Below the pieces are notes generated by a model. That model made no database searches. It was not told the origin of the DNA and saw nothing but the letters and a program-made list of their open reading frames with translations. The position numbers and the translations under genes are program-made. Shown here piece by piece: positions 42,557-51,191 of a DNA stretch of 64,000 nt. The stretch comes from Paenibacillus sp. FSL H8-0537. Lineage in GTDB: Bacteria > Bacillota > Bacilli > Paenibacillales > Paenibacillaceae. How positions within the stretch are numbered: the first letter of the stretch is position 1; each line of letters opens with the position of its first letter. The stretch lies in the NCBI RefSeq assembly GCF_038051995.1, contig NZ_CP150290.1, positions 1,723,501-1,787,500 of the forward strand. Direction: 5' to 3'.

Positions 42557-42615
42557 TTTTTCGTATAAAGTCAGCGGCAAGCTAGCAGGCAGGTACAACG
42601 GTAAGCTGGTGCAGC

Positions 42616-43767
42616 CTACGGGCGGAATTCGACGTTTAGCTGAATAATTTCTGCGCGGCTGCCGATGCGAAGCGGCGGTCCCCATGTGCCGAAGCCGGAG
42701 GAGACGATGGCGTGAAGCTGTCCTTTTTGCAGAAAACCCCAGTCGAGCTCGAACAGCCTTCTTGTGAAAAAGTGGTTCGGCATCATTTGACCGCGATGGG
42801 TATGGCCGGACAATGAAAGATCAATGCCTTGCAGCGAAGCCTGCTCCAAATCGGATGGCTGATGATCCATCATAATGAGCGGAAGGGAGGCGTCAAGCGC
42901 TGCGACGAGCTCCTTAACGGATTGGCGGCCAACTGGATCAGCTCTTTTTGCGCTGAGATCTTTGCGTCCGATGATGTAAAAGCCGTCGTCAATCTTCACG
43001 CTCTCGTCTTGCAGCACGCGAATGCCGACAGCATTCATTTCTGCAATAAAGCGGGCAATGTGACCGCCAATATATTCGTGATTGCCAAGAACGGCATAGA
43101 CGCCAAGCGGTGCTTTCAGGCGCTTCATAACCTCCGACATATGATCATCGATATAAGGGGCAATGTCATCATCGATAATGTCGCCCGGCAGCAAAATCAG
43201 GTCCGGCTTCATTCGTTCCATAGCATTTGCAAGCCGCCCTAAATGGCGTTTGCCGACGATGGTGCCCAGGTGAATGTCTGAGGCCATGCCGATACGCAGC
43301 GATTTGCGCGGTCCGGCCGACTTGGCAATCGTAATGGAATAGGTGCGGACAATCGGTGACCAGGCATTCCAGCTGCCTCGCAGAACAATCCCCGTCATAA
43401 TCAAAACGACTATGCTCCCTACGGCCAGCAAAGCAGTAGAAGCGGGGATATCCAGTTTCGTCAGCAGCCAGTATATCAGATTGGCTGGAGGAAGCAGCAG
43501 TACCCCATATTCCATAATCGCGAACCAGTAGGAGCCAATAAGCTTGAACACACGCCCTATTTTGCGCAGTGGAGCTACAGGCTGAAGCAGTCTTCCAATG
43601 ATATAAGAGAAAGAGATAATAGCGACAATTAAGGCATAAGGCAGCGGGTTTTCCAAGGGAAGTAAGGCCGACAAATACAGCCACCCATTCCAGCCCATAT
43701 AAAAATTAATAGCAACAAAAATGAATAATACTAAAGCGATTATACCGATCAAACGCGGTTTCAACAT
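42616..43767 (-). CDS. Membrane-anchored metallophosphoesterase (YkuE/YaeI-like)
   Basis: A 383-residue protein. Four N-terminal membrane helices (within about residues 1-140) precede a calcineurin-like phosphoesterase domain with the metal ligands in order: MASDIHLG, PGDIIDDD, LGNHEYIGG, MMDHQPSD and SGHTHRGQM. Relatives act on lipids such as UDP-diacylglucosamine or on cell-envelope substrates; the specific one is not known. The start MLKPRL is chosen from GGGGAGTG six bases upstream; a reading 10 codons longer is rejected. Confidence 0.92.
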   Translation of the reverse strand: MLKPRLIGIIALVLFIFVAINFYMGWNGWLYLSALLPLENPLPYALIVAIISFSYIIGRLLQPVAPLRKIGRVFKLIGSYWFAIMEYGVLLLPPANLIYWLLTKLDIPASTALLAVGSIVVLIMTGIVLRGSWNAWSPIVRTYSITIAKSAGPRKSLRIGMASDIHLGTIVGKRHLGRLANAMERMKPDLILLPGDIIDDDIAPYIDDHMSEVMKRLKAPLGVYAVLGNHEYIGGHIARFIAEMNAVGIRVLQDESVKIDDGFYIIGRKDLSAKRADPVGRQSVKELVAALDASLPLIMMDHQPSDLEQASLQGIDLSLSGHTHRGQMMPNHFFTRRLFELDWGFLQKGQLHAIVSSGFGTWGPPLRIGSRAEIIQLNVEFRP

Positions 43768-43908
43768 TCGCACTCCCCAGTCATTAACTTTGTGCATGAG
43801 AATAAGCTGCCAAATCTATTATCATTCATGGTGAGAATACTATAGCATAACGGCAATTGTCAGGTAAAATAGAGTCAGAGACTAAGGGGGAAAAGGAGTG
43901 CTTTAGCG

Positions 43909-44241
43909 TTGCCTTTAATCATGCAAATCTTACTGTTTATTGCAGCCGGGCTTGCAGAAATCGGCGGCGGCTATTTGGTGTGGCTGTGGCTGCGCGAAGG
44001 AAAGCCTTATTGGTACGGTATAATTGGCAGTGGAGTCTTGGTGCTTTACGGCATTTTGCCTACGCTGCAATCGTTTCCGGCCTTTGGCAGAGTGTATGCG
44101 GCCTATGGCGGCGTGTTCGTCGCGATGGCGGTGCTTTGGGGCTGGCTGGTAGACAAGCGAGCGCCTGATCTTTACGATTGGATTGGCGCCGCCGTATGTC
44201 TGGTCGGCGTATCGATTATTTTGTGGGCGCCGCGGGGATAG
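43909..44241 (+). CDS. ynfA: YnfA family small membrane protein
   Basis: A 110-residue, four-helix member of the UPF0060/YnfA family, related to small multidrug resistance transporters. The family features [28 protein letters not shown] and [20 protein letters not shown] ... DRYDWIGA-like DLYDWIGA are present. The start is TTG at 43909 with AAAAGGAG upstream; an ATG four codons later is possible. Efflux activity is only inferred from the family. Confidence 0.93.
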   Translation: MPLIMQILLFIAAGLAEIGGGYLVWLWLREGKPYWYGIIGSGVLVLYGILPTLQSFPAFGRVYAAYGGVFVAMAVLWGWLVDKRAPDLYDWIGAAVCLVGVSIILWAPRG

Positions 44242-44338
44242 CTTGCTTAGGCGTCATGCTCGGTCTATTTTTGACAACATTAGCATTTGTAAGGATAATA
44301 TAGCTTTACAAGCTGGACGAATGGAGCGAATGGAAGAG

Positions 44339-46510
44339 ATGAAATCATTAGTGCTCGCGGAAAAGCCAAGCGTGGCAAAGGAAATTGCCCGTGTGCTCGG
44401 CTGTACGAACAAAAATAAAAGCTACATAGAAGGTCCTAAATATGTCGTAACCTGGGCACTTGGCCATCTGGTCACTCTCGCCGAGCCGGAGGAATATGAT
44501 CCGAAATACCGTACCTGGAATTTGGAGGATTTGCCACTGCTGCCTCCTAAAATGAACTTGAAGGTGATGAAGGAAACGTCGCATCAATTCAAGGCGGTAG
44601 CGCAGCTGTGCAAGCGTTCCGATATTGGCGAGCTTATCATTGCGACTGATGCCGGGCGTGAGGGCGAGCTGGTTGCCCGCTGGATTATGGAGCTGGTGCA
44701 TTGGCGCAAGCCGTTTAAGCGGCTCTGGATTTCGTCGCAGACGGATAAGGCGATCAAGGATGGCTTTAGCAGGCTGAAGCCGGGAGCGGAATACAACCAT
44801 TTGTACGCATCCGCTGTGTGCCGCGCCGAGGCGGACTGGCTAATTGGACTTAATGTCACTCGCGCTTTAACGACCAAATACAATGCGCAGCTGGCGGCTG
44901 GACGCGTACAGACGCCGACGCTTGCTGCGCTGATGGATCGGGAGAAGGAAATTGAGCAGTTCCAGTCCCAGCCATTTTGGACGGTATCTGCGGATATGGG
45001 CACTTTTCAGGCGGTATGGCGCGAGCAGGATGGCCATGATGGTCGTGTATGGGGCCGGGATGAGGCTGGCGCAGTTGTTGCCCGCTTGCAGGGAAAAGGA
45101 GCGAAGGTTGACAAGCTGCGTACCGTTGAAAAGTCGGAGCTGCATCCGGGAGCCTATGATTTGACGGAGCTTCAGCGCGACGCGAACAAGCGGCTGGGCT
45201 TCTCGGCGAAGCAGACGTCTAATGTGCTGCAGAAGCTGTATGAGCAGCATAAAATCGTCACTTATCCGCGTACCGACTCGCGTTATCTATCGAGCGATAT
45301 CGTGCCGACGTTCAAAAGCCGTCTGGAAAGCGTGGCGGTCGGGCCCTATGCGCCTTTTGCCCGCAAGCTGCTGCGCGGCCCGCTAACCGTGACGAAGCGA
45401 TTCGTTGATGACAGCAAGGTCAGCGATCACCATGCGATTATTCCAACAGAGCAATACGTCAATTTGTCTGCGCTAAGCGCGGAGGAGCGCAAGCTGTATG
45501 ACTTGATCGTTCGCCGTTTTCTAGCCCTGTTCTCTCCAGCATATCGCTATGATGAGACGAGCGTAACGCTGGCGGTTGGCAGCGACAAGCTGTATGCCAA
45601 AGGCCGGGTGCAGAAGGAAAGCGGCTGGAAAGAGCTTTACAGCGGGGGCGGAATCGGCAGCGGAGGCTTCAGTGATGATGACGATGAAGATGATGATAAA
45701 GCCCGCAGCGAGGCAGATCGCCAGCCGGAGCAGCAGCTGCCCGCCATGAGCATGGGGCAGACGCTGCCGATTAAGCAAGCTCGCTTCAAGGAGTTGCGGA
45801 CGCTGCCGCCCGCAAGATATACGGAAGCATCGCTGCTGGGCCGAATGGAGAAGCATGGCTTGGGTACGCCAGCAACGCGTGCGGATATTATTGAGAAGCT
45901 GCTCGGAACCGACACGATTGAGCGCCGGGGCAACCAGCTGTCCCCTACAGGGAAAGGGCGACAGCTGATCGAAATTGTCGTTGAGGAGCTGCGCCGGCCG
46001 GAGCTTACCGCGCAGTGGGAGCTTGAGCTTGAGCGTATTGCGCTCGGCAAGGGCAACCCAGCGAAATTTATGGCGGGCATTCGCGAGCAGGCGAGCAAAT
46101 GGGTAGCAGAGGTGAAAAATGAGACCAAGGAATACAAGCCTCATAATCTGACGCATTCGCGCTGCCCGGAATGCAGCAAGCATTTGATGGAAGTGAAGGG
46201 CAAGCGGGGCAAGTCGCTCGTGTGTCCGGACCGGGAATGCGGTTATCGCCGCTCGGCTGAGCCGGCGCTGTCCAACAAGCGCTGCCCGCAATGCCGCAAG
46301 AAGATGGAAATTCATGATGGCAAAGCGGGGAAATACGCACAGTGCCGTCCATGCAATGTCATTGAAATGCTGGGCGATAAGCAGGGCGGACGAATCAATA
46401 AGCATCAGGAGAAAAAAATGATCAATCAATTCAGCGATAATGTGTCGCTGTCAAGCAGCTTGGCGGATGCCCTTAAGGCAGCTATGGGCAAGCAGGAGGA
46501 CGACAAGTAA
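44339..46510 (+). CDS. topB: DNA topoisomerase III
   Basis: A type IA topoisomerase that decatenates DNA. The Toprim domain has VLAEKPSVAKEIARVLG and IATDAGREGELVARWI; the active-site tyrosine is Y309 in IVTYPRTDSRYL. The C-terminal part carries two zinc ribbons (CPECSKHL ... CPDRECGYRR and CPQCRKKM ... CRPC). An acidic, Ser/Gly-rich linker (FSDDDDEDDDKA, about residues 440-470) looks like a lineage-specific insertion. The length is 723 aa, close to B. subtilis TopB (727). The start could also be ATG 44330 or 44321. Confidence 0.95.
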   Translation: MKSLVLAEKPSVAKEIARVLGCTNKNKSYIEGPKYVVTWALGHLVTLAEPEEYDPKYRTWNLEDLPLLPPKMNLKVMKETSHQFKAVAQLCKRSDIGELIIATDAGREGELVARWIMELVHWRKPFKRLWISSQTDKAIKDGFSRLKPGAEYNHLYASAVCRAEADWLIGLNVTRALTTKYNAQLAAGRVQTPTLAALMDREKEIEQFQSQPFWTVSADMGTFQAVWREQDGHDGRVWGRDEAGAVVARLQGKGAKVDKLRTVEKSELHPGAYDLTELQRDANKRLGFSAKQTSNVLQKLYEQHKIVTYPRTDSRYLSSDIVPTFKSRLESVAVGPYAPFARKLLRGPLTVTKRFVDDSKVSDHHAIIPTEQYVNLSALSAEERKLYDLIVRRFLALFSPAYRYDETSVTLAVGSDKLYAKGRVQKESGWKELYSGGGIGSGGFSDDDDEDDDKARSEADRQPEQQLPAMSMGQTLPIKQARFKELRTLPPARYTEASLLGRMEKHGLGTPATRADIIEKLLGTDTIERRGNQLSPTGKGRQLIEIVVEELRRPELTAQWELELERIALGKGNPAKFMAGIREQASKWVAEVKNETKEYKPHNLTHSRCPECSKHLMEVKGKRGKSLVCPDRECGYRRSAEPALSNKRCPQCRKKMEIHDGKAGKYAQCRPCNVIEMLGDKQGGRINKHQEKKMINQFSDNVSLSSSLADALKAAMGKQEDDK

Positions 46511-46593
46511 GTTCTTCATGTAAGTTCATCAAGTTAGTCAGTTAAAAAGCTAGTCGGCAAGATTATAAGCAAATAAGCAAGTGAACGCCCCTG

Positions 46594-46637
46594 AAAGCTT
46601 CGGCCTGCGCCCCTGAAAGCAGGCCTGAAGCTTTTTC
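46594..46637 (+). terminator. Terminator of topB
   Basis: AAAGCTTCGGCCTGC / GCAGGCCTGAAGCTTT with one bulged base, followed by T's. Confidence 0.85.
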
Positions 46638-46707
46638 TTATAATTACGCTTGACTAGTGTTTCCATTGGCTTTAGCGTTATAGTGGCATAGAGAAAACAA
46701 TTGATTT

Positions 46708-46721
46708 AGTAAGCGTTTACT
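46708..46721 (+). promoter_or_regulatory. LacI/CcpA-type operator before the 46777 hydrolase
   Basis: AGTAAGCGTTTACT has arms AGTAA/TTACT around a central CG (six of seven pairs symmetric) and agrees with the cre consensus WTGNAANCGNWNNCW at all but one position. Carbon-catabolite or local LacI-family control is inferred. Confidence 0.5.
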
Positions 46722-46776
46722 GTGGTAACCAACGATGATGAGATTAACTATTTTGGCAATGGCAGGAGGAACGTTC

Positions 46777-47805
46777 ATGTGGAAAGCAGATCAGCTATTA
46801 AATCGGCTTTATGAGGAAGCGGTTGAGGCGCATCGTGCGGCGGCGGAAGCAGAAAGTAGGGAAGGCAGAAGGCTGCGATTAAAGAGTGCGCTTGCATCAG
46901 CGGTGGGTTCTTTTGAATCAAACCTTGGGCATGAGCCCGTCGTGCTAGAACGGGTCCAATGCGATGGATATACGAGGGAACGGGTGGAGCTGTCCGCTAC
47001 GCCGGGGCTGTCATTCGCAGCGTATGTGCTTATCCCAGACGGCGCTGAGAGCCAGCAGCTCCCCGGTGTACTCGCGGTGCATGGACATGGCTATGGCAGT
47101 AGGGAAATCGTCGGGTTGCTCCCAGACGGCACAGAAGACTTTGGGAAGCCTAACATTCATCAGCATTTTGCCGTTCAGCTAGTGAAGCGCGGCATGGTTG
47201 TCATTGCGCCTGATGTTGTCGGCTTCGGTGAACGGAAGCTGGATGCGGATCTACAGGAAAATCCCGATGCCCCAAGCTCCTGCTACAGATTGTCCACACA
47301 GCTCATGATGCTGGGCAAAACGCTGACGGGCCTGCGAACGGCCGAAGTATTGGAAGCGCTTAAATATTTGGCAGGCAGGCCAGAGGTGGATGCAGCCCAC
47401 ATAGGGGCTATGGGTTTTTCCGGGGGAGCACTTATCTCGTATGTAGCCGCAGTATTGGATGAACGGATAAAGGCTGTCGTCCTGACTGGTTTTACGAATA
47501 CGTTTAAGGAGAGCATATTTGCCGTCCATCACTGCATCGACAATTATACGCCGGGCCTGCTGGCCCAAGCTGAGCTGCCCGAGCTGATTGGGCTAATTGC
47601 GCCGCGCCCGCTGTTTCTGGAAGCCGGGCAAAATGACCCGATTTTCCCGGCCCGGGGCTTTAAAAAAGCAGCAGCAGAGCTGCAAGCGATCTATGAACGC
47701 GAAGGCGTGCCGGGGCAGCTGCAATGCGATATTTTCCCTGGTGTCCATGAAATCAGCGGACGGGTGTCTTATCAATGGCTGCACCAAACGCTTTCAATGA
47801 AATAG
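46777..47805 (+). CDS. Alpha/beta hydrolase (dienelactone/acetyl-xylan-esterase-like)
   Basis: A 342-residue serine hydrolase of the DLH/abhydrolase_7-like group. The nucleophile is Ser215 in GFSGGALISY, the acid lies near EAGQNDPIFPARG, and the base is the His of FPGVHEISG. The N-terminal helix bundle and LPGVLAVHGHGYG are typical of this group, which acts on esters of plant-derived compounds. The start MWKADQLL is fixed by AGGAGG; an ATG 14 codons earlier is rejected. A sugar-type operator lies upstream and a long stem directly at the stop. Confidence 0.88.
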   Translation: MWKADQLLNRLYEEAVEAHRAAAEAESREGRRLRLKSALASAVGSFESNLGHEPVVLERVQCDGYTRERVELSATPGLSFAAYVLIPDGAESQQLPGVLAVHGHGYGSREIVGLLPDGTEDFGKPNIHQHFAVQLVKRGMVVIAPDVVGFGERKLDADLQENPDAPSSCYRLSTQLMMLGKTLTGLRTAEVLEALKYLAGRPEVDAAHIGAMGFSGGALISYVAAVLDERIKAVVLTGFTNTFKESIFAVHHCIDNYTPGLLAQAELPELIGLIAPRPLFLEAGQNDPIFPARGFKKAAAELQAIYEREGVPGQLQCDIFPGVHEISGRVSYQWLHQTLSMK

Positions 47806-47856
47806 GTGGATAGAACAAAGAGGATGCCGCTGGGCAGCCTCTTTGTTCTATCCACC
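47805..47856. terminator. 19-bp perfect stem starting at the hydrolase stop codon
   Basis: GGTGGATAGAACAAAGAGG (47805-47823) pairs exactly with CCTCTTTGTTCTATCCACC (47838-47856). The 14-base loop itself contains TGCC/GGCA. The first base of the stem is the last base of the TAG. There is no T-run. Confidence 0.75.
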
Positions 47857-47950
47857 GCTATTGCCCTCAATGTGAACTTGCGTACCGTAAGTCTGCTTCA
47901 TTCGCTTCGTTTCTGGGGTTTGCTCTGAGCATAAAACACAAGGATAAACT

Positions 47951-48298
47951 TGTTGGACACAGCAGACGCTATTTCAACAAATCACGGGTTAAGACACAGT
48001 TTGCGGACTCAGGAGCCGCTAATGCTTTACCCATCGTCATTTTGAGAGGATTATGAAGGCAATAGCGAATCTCCTGTCCGCTTAAGTCCAAAAAGGGGAT
48101 AAAAATCCAGAATAGCGGAAGCTCAGTCCGCCAAAAAAGGAATGAGCCTTCAAGCCCGCGAGATCTCAGCAACTGTACTCACTACAACTGTACTCACTAC
48201 AACTGTACTCTCAGCAACAATTGCATGCTGTGGTTCCTTAAACCTTGAAGGGTCAGAGAAGATTAGCCTCAATTAGCATTAAGCAAGGAGCAGCAGAA
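47951..48298 (+). repeat. Interspersed repeat family B, copy 2
   Basis: Aligns with 31987-32335: TTGGACACAGCAGACGCTAT, GCGGACTCAGGAGCCGCTAA, AATAGCGAATCTCCTGTCCG, AGAATAGCGGAAGCTCAGTC and then AGATCTCAGCAAC ... GTTCCTTAAACC ... AGAGAAGATTAGCCTCAATT. It carries an expansion of a 15-bp unit (see 48169-48212). It fills most of the 47857-48455 gap; the last 150 bases before the YheC/YheD gene show no recognisable feature. Confidence 0.85.
48169..48212 (+). repeat. Three tandem copies of a 15-bp unit (CAACTGTACTCACTA)
   Basis: An uninterrupted tandem array inside repeat copy B2, absent from copy B1, and flanked on both sides by TCTCAGCAAC. Confidence 0.85.
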
Positions 48299-48455
48299 GG
48301 GCTCCCGTATGCATGTACAGCCGAACTAAATGAATGCCCTGGTGGCGCTGGCGGTCTTCATAAGAGGGGCGTCTTACCTGCGTCAATCATCCAAGAGACA
48401 GACGTCTTGCCGACATATGCTATGGAGGAGGAAGCAGGAAAGGAGCTGGTAGCTT

Positions 48456-49130
48456 TTGAGCGAGCATCAGGGCAGGCAGTTGGCGAGCAAGTGGGCAAAG
48501 ACGGCCGTATTATTGTCTCACGCGGGTATTGCCCCGCACATTCCCCCTACCAGACGGTATACTGGGGAAAACTTGAGGAGCATGCTGCAAACGCATCAAA
48601 TGGTTGTAATCAAGCCTGTTCGCGGAGCAGGTGGGCACGGGGTTATTAAGGTGACGCAGGATGGAAGCGCGAGCTATTCCTACACTTATTACGCAGTGAA
48701 AAAGCATTTCAGCAGCTTTAACGCACTGAAGAGCGCGCTTGATAAGCAACGCAAGGGACGGCCTTATATTATACAAAAAGGCATCCGTCTGGCATCCGTC
48801 GGCAGCAGGCCGATCGATTACCGCGTGAAATATGTAAAAACCGCTACGGGCTGGGTTTATCGCTCCATGGTAGGAAGAATTGCTAGAGAGGGATTATTCG
48901 TAACGAACCTTTGTCGAGGCGGAACGATGGTTAGCGCAGCGGAGGGCATCAGGCGCTCTATTTCCGGCGCAGCCGTTCGGGCGAAAAAATCGAAGATGAG
49001 AGAATTGACGGTACAGGCGACGCAGCTGCTGGAAAGCCGGTTTCCAGGCATTGGGCAGTTGGGCTTCGATTATGGCATCGACAAGAGCGGGAAGATATGG
49101 ATTTTCGAGGTGAATACAAGGCCGCAATAA
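48456..49130 (+). CDS. YheC/YheD family ATP-grasp protein (spore coat-associated)
   Basis: A 224-residue ATP-grasp protein related to B. subtilis YheC/YheD, which are found around the spore. The features are MVVIKPVRGAGGHGVIKV, YIIQKGIRLASVGSRPIDYRVKYVKTATGWVY, GRIAREGLFVTNLCRGGTM and FPGIGQLGFDYGIDKSGKIWIFEVNTRPQ. The family usually continues past NTRP/NTKP by 10-20 residues; here it stops at Gln, so the C terminus is probably truncated. The start is TTG with AAGGAG ten bases upstream. A terminator overlaps the stop. Confidence 0.82.
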   Translation: MSEHQGRQLASKWAKTAVLLSHAGIAPHIPPTRRYTGENLRSMLQTHQMVVIKPVRGAGGHGVIKVTQDGSASYSYTYYAVKKHFSSFNALKSALDKQRKGRPYIIQKGIRLASVGSRPIDYRVKYVKTATGWVYRSMVGRIAREGLFVTNLCRGGTMVSAAEGIRRSISGAAVRAKKSKMRELTVQATQLLESRFPGIGQLGFDYGIDKSGKIWIFEVNTRPQ

Positions 49131-49152
49131 ACCCGAAAGGGTTTATTTTTTT
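49126..49152 (+). terminator. Terminator overlapping the YheC/YheD stop codon
   Basis: AATAAACCC, GAAA tetraloop, GGGTTTATT, then T's. The TAA stop lies within the 5' arm. Confidence 0.9.
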
Positions 49153-49267
49153 GAACTTCCACTTATTTTCCATAAGAGGGAAAAATAACTAATGGCATTA
49201 AACGATAAGATTGATAGATTAAGAGATTGTAATTAAAGTTTTTTATAGAAATGGTAAAAATTGAGAC

Positions 49268-49396
49268 TGTGTATAACCGTATCCACAATGTACACAGCGT
49301 GAATCCTCAAGATTCGACGTTTATTCACACGCCATGCACACCCTGTCCACAAGCACCTGTGTATAACCAGAACGGTTGTTCTATCGTTTATCCCCG
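49268..49396. promoter_or_regulatory. Cluster of DnaA-box-like 9-mers upstream of sda
   Basis: Relative to TTATCCACA (either strand): TGTGTATAA at 49268-49276 and 49358-49366 (one mismatch each), GTATCCACA at 49279-49287 (one), TTATTCACA at 49321-49329 (one), CTGTCCACA at 49343-49351 (two) and TTATCCCCG at 49388-49396 (two). A promoter TTGTTC (49376-49381), 16 bases, GATAAT (49398-49403) overlaps the last. This is the main content of the 49131-49445 gap. Confidence 0.7.
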
Positions 49397-49445
49397 TGAT
49401 AATATGGTGAAGCATTAGCAAAAGCCATGAAAGGAAGTGCCGATT

Positions 49446-49589
49446 ATGGAGCTTATGTCCGACGATTTTCTTAAGGACACCTACTATGCGGCGGTCCAGT
49501 CTAAGCTAGATCAGGAATTTATCCAAATGCTGCTGTTTGAAATGAAGCGAAGGCAATTGACAGACGAGGATGTGCGCATTACAGCCTGA
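49446..49589 (+). CDS. sda: Sporulation histidine kinase inhibitor Sda
   Basis: A 47-residue checkpoint protein that binds sporulation kinases (KinA type) and blocks phosphorelay entry while DNA replication is under way. MSDDFLKDTYYAAVQSKLDQEFIQMLLFEMKRRQL aligns along its length with B. subtilis Sda ([35 protein letters not shown]), forming the helical hairpin. AAAGGAAGTG precedes the ATG. DnaA-box-like sites upstream match the known DnaA control of sda in Bacillus. Convergent with the 49594 gene. Confidence 0.92.
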   Translation: MELMSDDFLKDTYYAAVQSKLDQEFIQMLLFEMKRRQLTDEDVRITA

Positions 49590-49593
49590 GACG

Positions 49594-49833
49594 TTATTCC
49601 TGCCATTCACTTATGCACACTTCTATCGTATGCGCGCAGCTTGGGCACAGTGCCGTATGTAAACAAATTGCATCGCCTACCTGATTGCGGGTGGAACCGG
49701 AGATGGATACAGGCTCGTATGGAGCATAAGGATCACTCCATTCCAGCGTACGCCCGCAATCGTTCATCGCTTCATTGCACTTGCCACAACTTATTTCCAC
49801 TCTCTTGATGCCATTGCAGACTGGACAAAACAT
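49594..49833 (-). CDS. Small cysteine-rich (zinc-ribbon-like) protein
   Basis: A 79-residue protein with three CxxC pairs, CPVC, CGKC and CPSC, plus single cysteines in NDCGRT, AICLH and EVCIS. It is likely a structural zinc binder. No family is recognised. The start MFCPVCNG is fixed by AAGGAGG; a reading eight codons longer is rejected. It lies between sda and the ferredoxin-NADP reductase gene. Confidence 0.78.
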   Translation of the reverse strand: MFCPVCNGIKRVEISCGKCNEAMNDCGRTLEWSDPYAPYEPVSISGSTRNQVGDAICLHTALCPSCAHTIEVCISEWQE

Positions 49834-49949
49834 AAGGGTATCCTCCTTGGCTTGCACCGCTTAACGCCATGCATTGCTCCAAGGTAGAATACCCTTATTT
49901 ATGTGTATTTACTTCATTGCTTGTATGAAAGGCTGCGCGCGTTCCCAGC

Positions 49950-50951
49950 TTACAGTTTCATATTGCTGCTGTGGCCAGGGGAAAGCTTCGCTTCCGGATC
50001 TACATAAACTTTAGCATTGTTAATCGCGGTTGGCGCTTCGCCAAACCCAACAGCAATCAGCTTAAGCTTGCCTGGGTAGGTCGTAATATCGCCGGCTGCG
50101 AACAGTCCAGGAATATTCGTTTCCATGCGTGTATCCACGACGATGGAGCCGCCCTGAATTTCAATGCCCCATTCGGCAATTGGGCCGAGGGAGGATACGA
50201 AGCCGAAGTTGACAATAACGGCATCGACATCAAGCTCGGTCGTTTCTTTCGTTTTCACATGGGCAAGCGTTACTTTCTCGATTTGGTCCTCGCCATGCAG
50301 CGCGGTAATTTCCATCGGAGTCAGCACATTGACCTTGGAATTCTTCAGGTTCTCTACACTGTGCTCATGCGCACGGAACTTGTCTCTGCGGTGAATGAGC
50401 GTTACGCTCTTCGCAATCGGCTCCAGCATAAGCGACCAGTCAACCGCGGAGTCGCCTCCGCCGCTGATCAGAACGTTCTGGTCTTTGAAGCGCTGCAGGT
50501 CGCCGACAAAATAATGCAGATTTTTCTTCTCGTAAGCGGCAGCTTCCGGAAGCTCCAGACGACGCGGCTCAAACGCGCCTACGCCAGCTGTAATAATAAC
50601 GGCCTTCGCGTAGTGGGTTTCTGTATCAGTCGTAATTTCAAACAGTCGCTCATCCTTCTTAACAACCTGCTTAACTTTTTGCTCCAGGCAAATTTCAGGC
50701 TTGAAGTGGTTAAGCTGCTCGACAAGACGGTCAACAAGCTCTTGAGCCGTTACTTTCGGGAAGCCTGCAACGTCATAAATATATTTCTCTGGATAAAGAG
50801 CAGCCAGTTGTCCACCAAGTTGGGGCATGCTTTCAATAAGCTTAACGGATGCTTGGCGCATGCCGCCGTAAAAAGCAGCGAACAGGCCAGCAGGACCGCC
50901 GCCAATAATTGCGATATCGACAATGTTTTCAGGTAGTTCAGTTTGAGACAA
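49950..50951 (-). CDS. Ferredoxin--NADP reductase (thioredoxin-reductase-like, YumC type)
   Basis: A 333-residue FAD enzyme that moves electrons between NADPH and ferredoxin or flavodoxin. FAD-binding GGGPAG (17-22), [24 protein letters not shown]-binding [11 protein letters not shown] and C-terminal [23 protein letters not shown] are visible. It lacks the CxxC of thioredoxin reductase, as expected for the YumC class. The length matches B. subtilis YumC (332). The start is TTG at 50951, six bases after GGAGGTG. It is divergent from ndh. Confidence 0.94.
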   Translation of the reverse strand: MSQTELPENIVDIAIIGGGPAGLFAAFYGGMRQASVKLIESMPQLGGQLAALYPEKYIYDVAGFPKVTAQELVDRLVEQLNHFKPEICLEQKVKQVVKKDERLFEITTDTETHYAKAVIITAGVGAFEPRRLELPEAAAYEKKNLHYFVGDLQRFKDQNVLISGGGDSAVDWSLMLEPIAKSVTLIHRRDKFRAHEHSVENLKNSKVNVLTPMEITALHGEDQIEKVTLAHVKTKETTELDVDAVIVNFGFVSSLGPIAEWGIEIQGGSIVVDTRMETNIPGLFAAGDITTYPGKLKLIAVGFGEAPTAINNAKVYVDPEAKLSPGHSSNMKL

Positions 50952-51191
50952 CGTAGGCACCTCCACATATTTGTATCTATCCTTATTATTATAAACATAC
51001 GGGCACAAAGAAGGAAATAACTAATTTGTATGCCCTTCTAAACTTTTTCGTATAAAATGCCATTGAACTTTTGTTTAAAACTCTGTAGTATGTCTGTTGT
51101 ATGTTAAGGTTGGTACAATTGGAAATTGGCCAAATATAGGGAGACTAAGTTGCACATTTAATCCTCGTAGATCATAAATGTAGAAAGAGGT

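Noticed and set aside
45521..46429. 302-codon open frame on the minus strand
   Set aside because: Antisense to topB with low-complexity composition; the topB zinc ribbons prove the plus strand is coding.
48169..48212. 15-bp tandem units considered as a CRISPR array or iterons
   Set aside because: No spacers, only three units, no replication or cas gene nearby.
48245..48649. 134-codon plus-strand frame upstream of the YheC/YheD gene
   Set aside because: It begins inside repeat B2 and overlaps the YheC/YheD gene in another frame; Ala/Cys-rich product with no family.
49268..49396. DnaA-box cluster considered as the chromosomal origin
   Set aside because: No dnaA, dnaN, recF or gyrase genes nearby, no AT-rich unwinding element, and the boxes sit over the sda promoter, where DnaA regulation is known in Bacillus.
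49971..50936. 321-codon open frame on the plus strand
   Set aside because: Antisense to the ferredoxin-NADP reductase gene, with no ribosome site and no recognisable domain.
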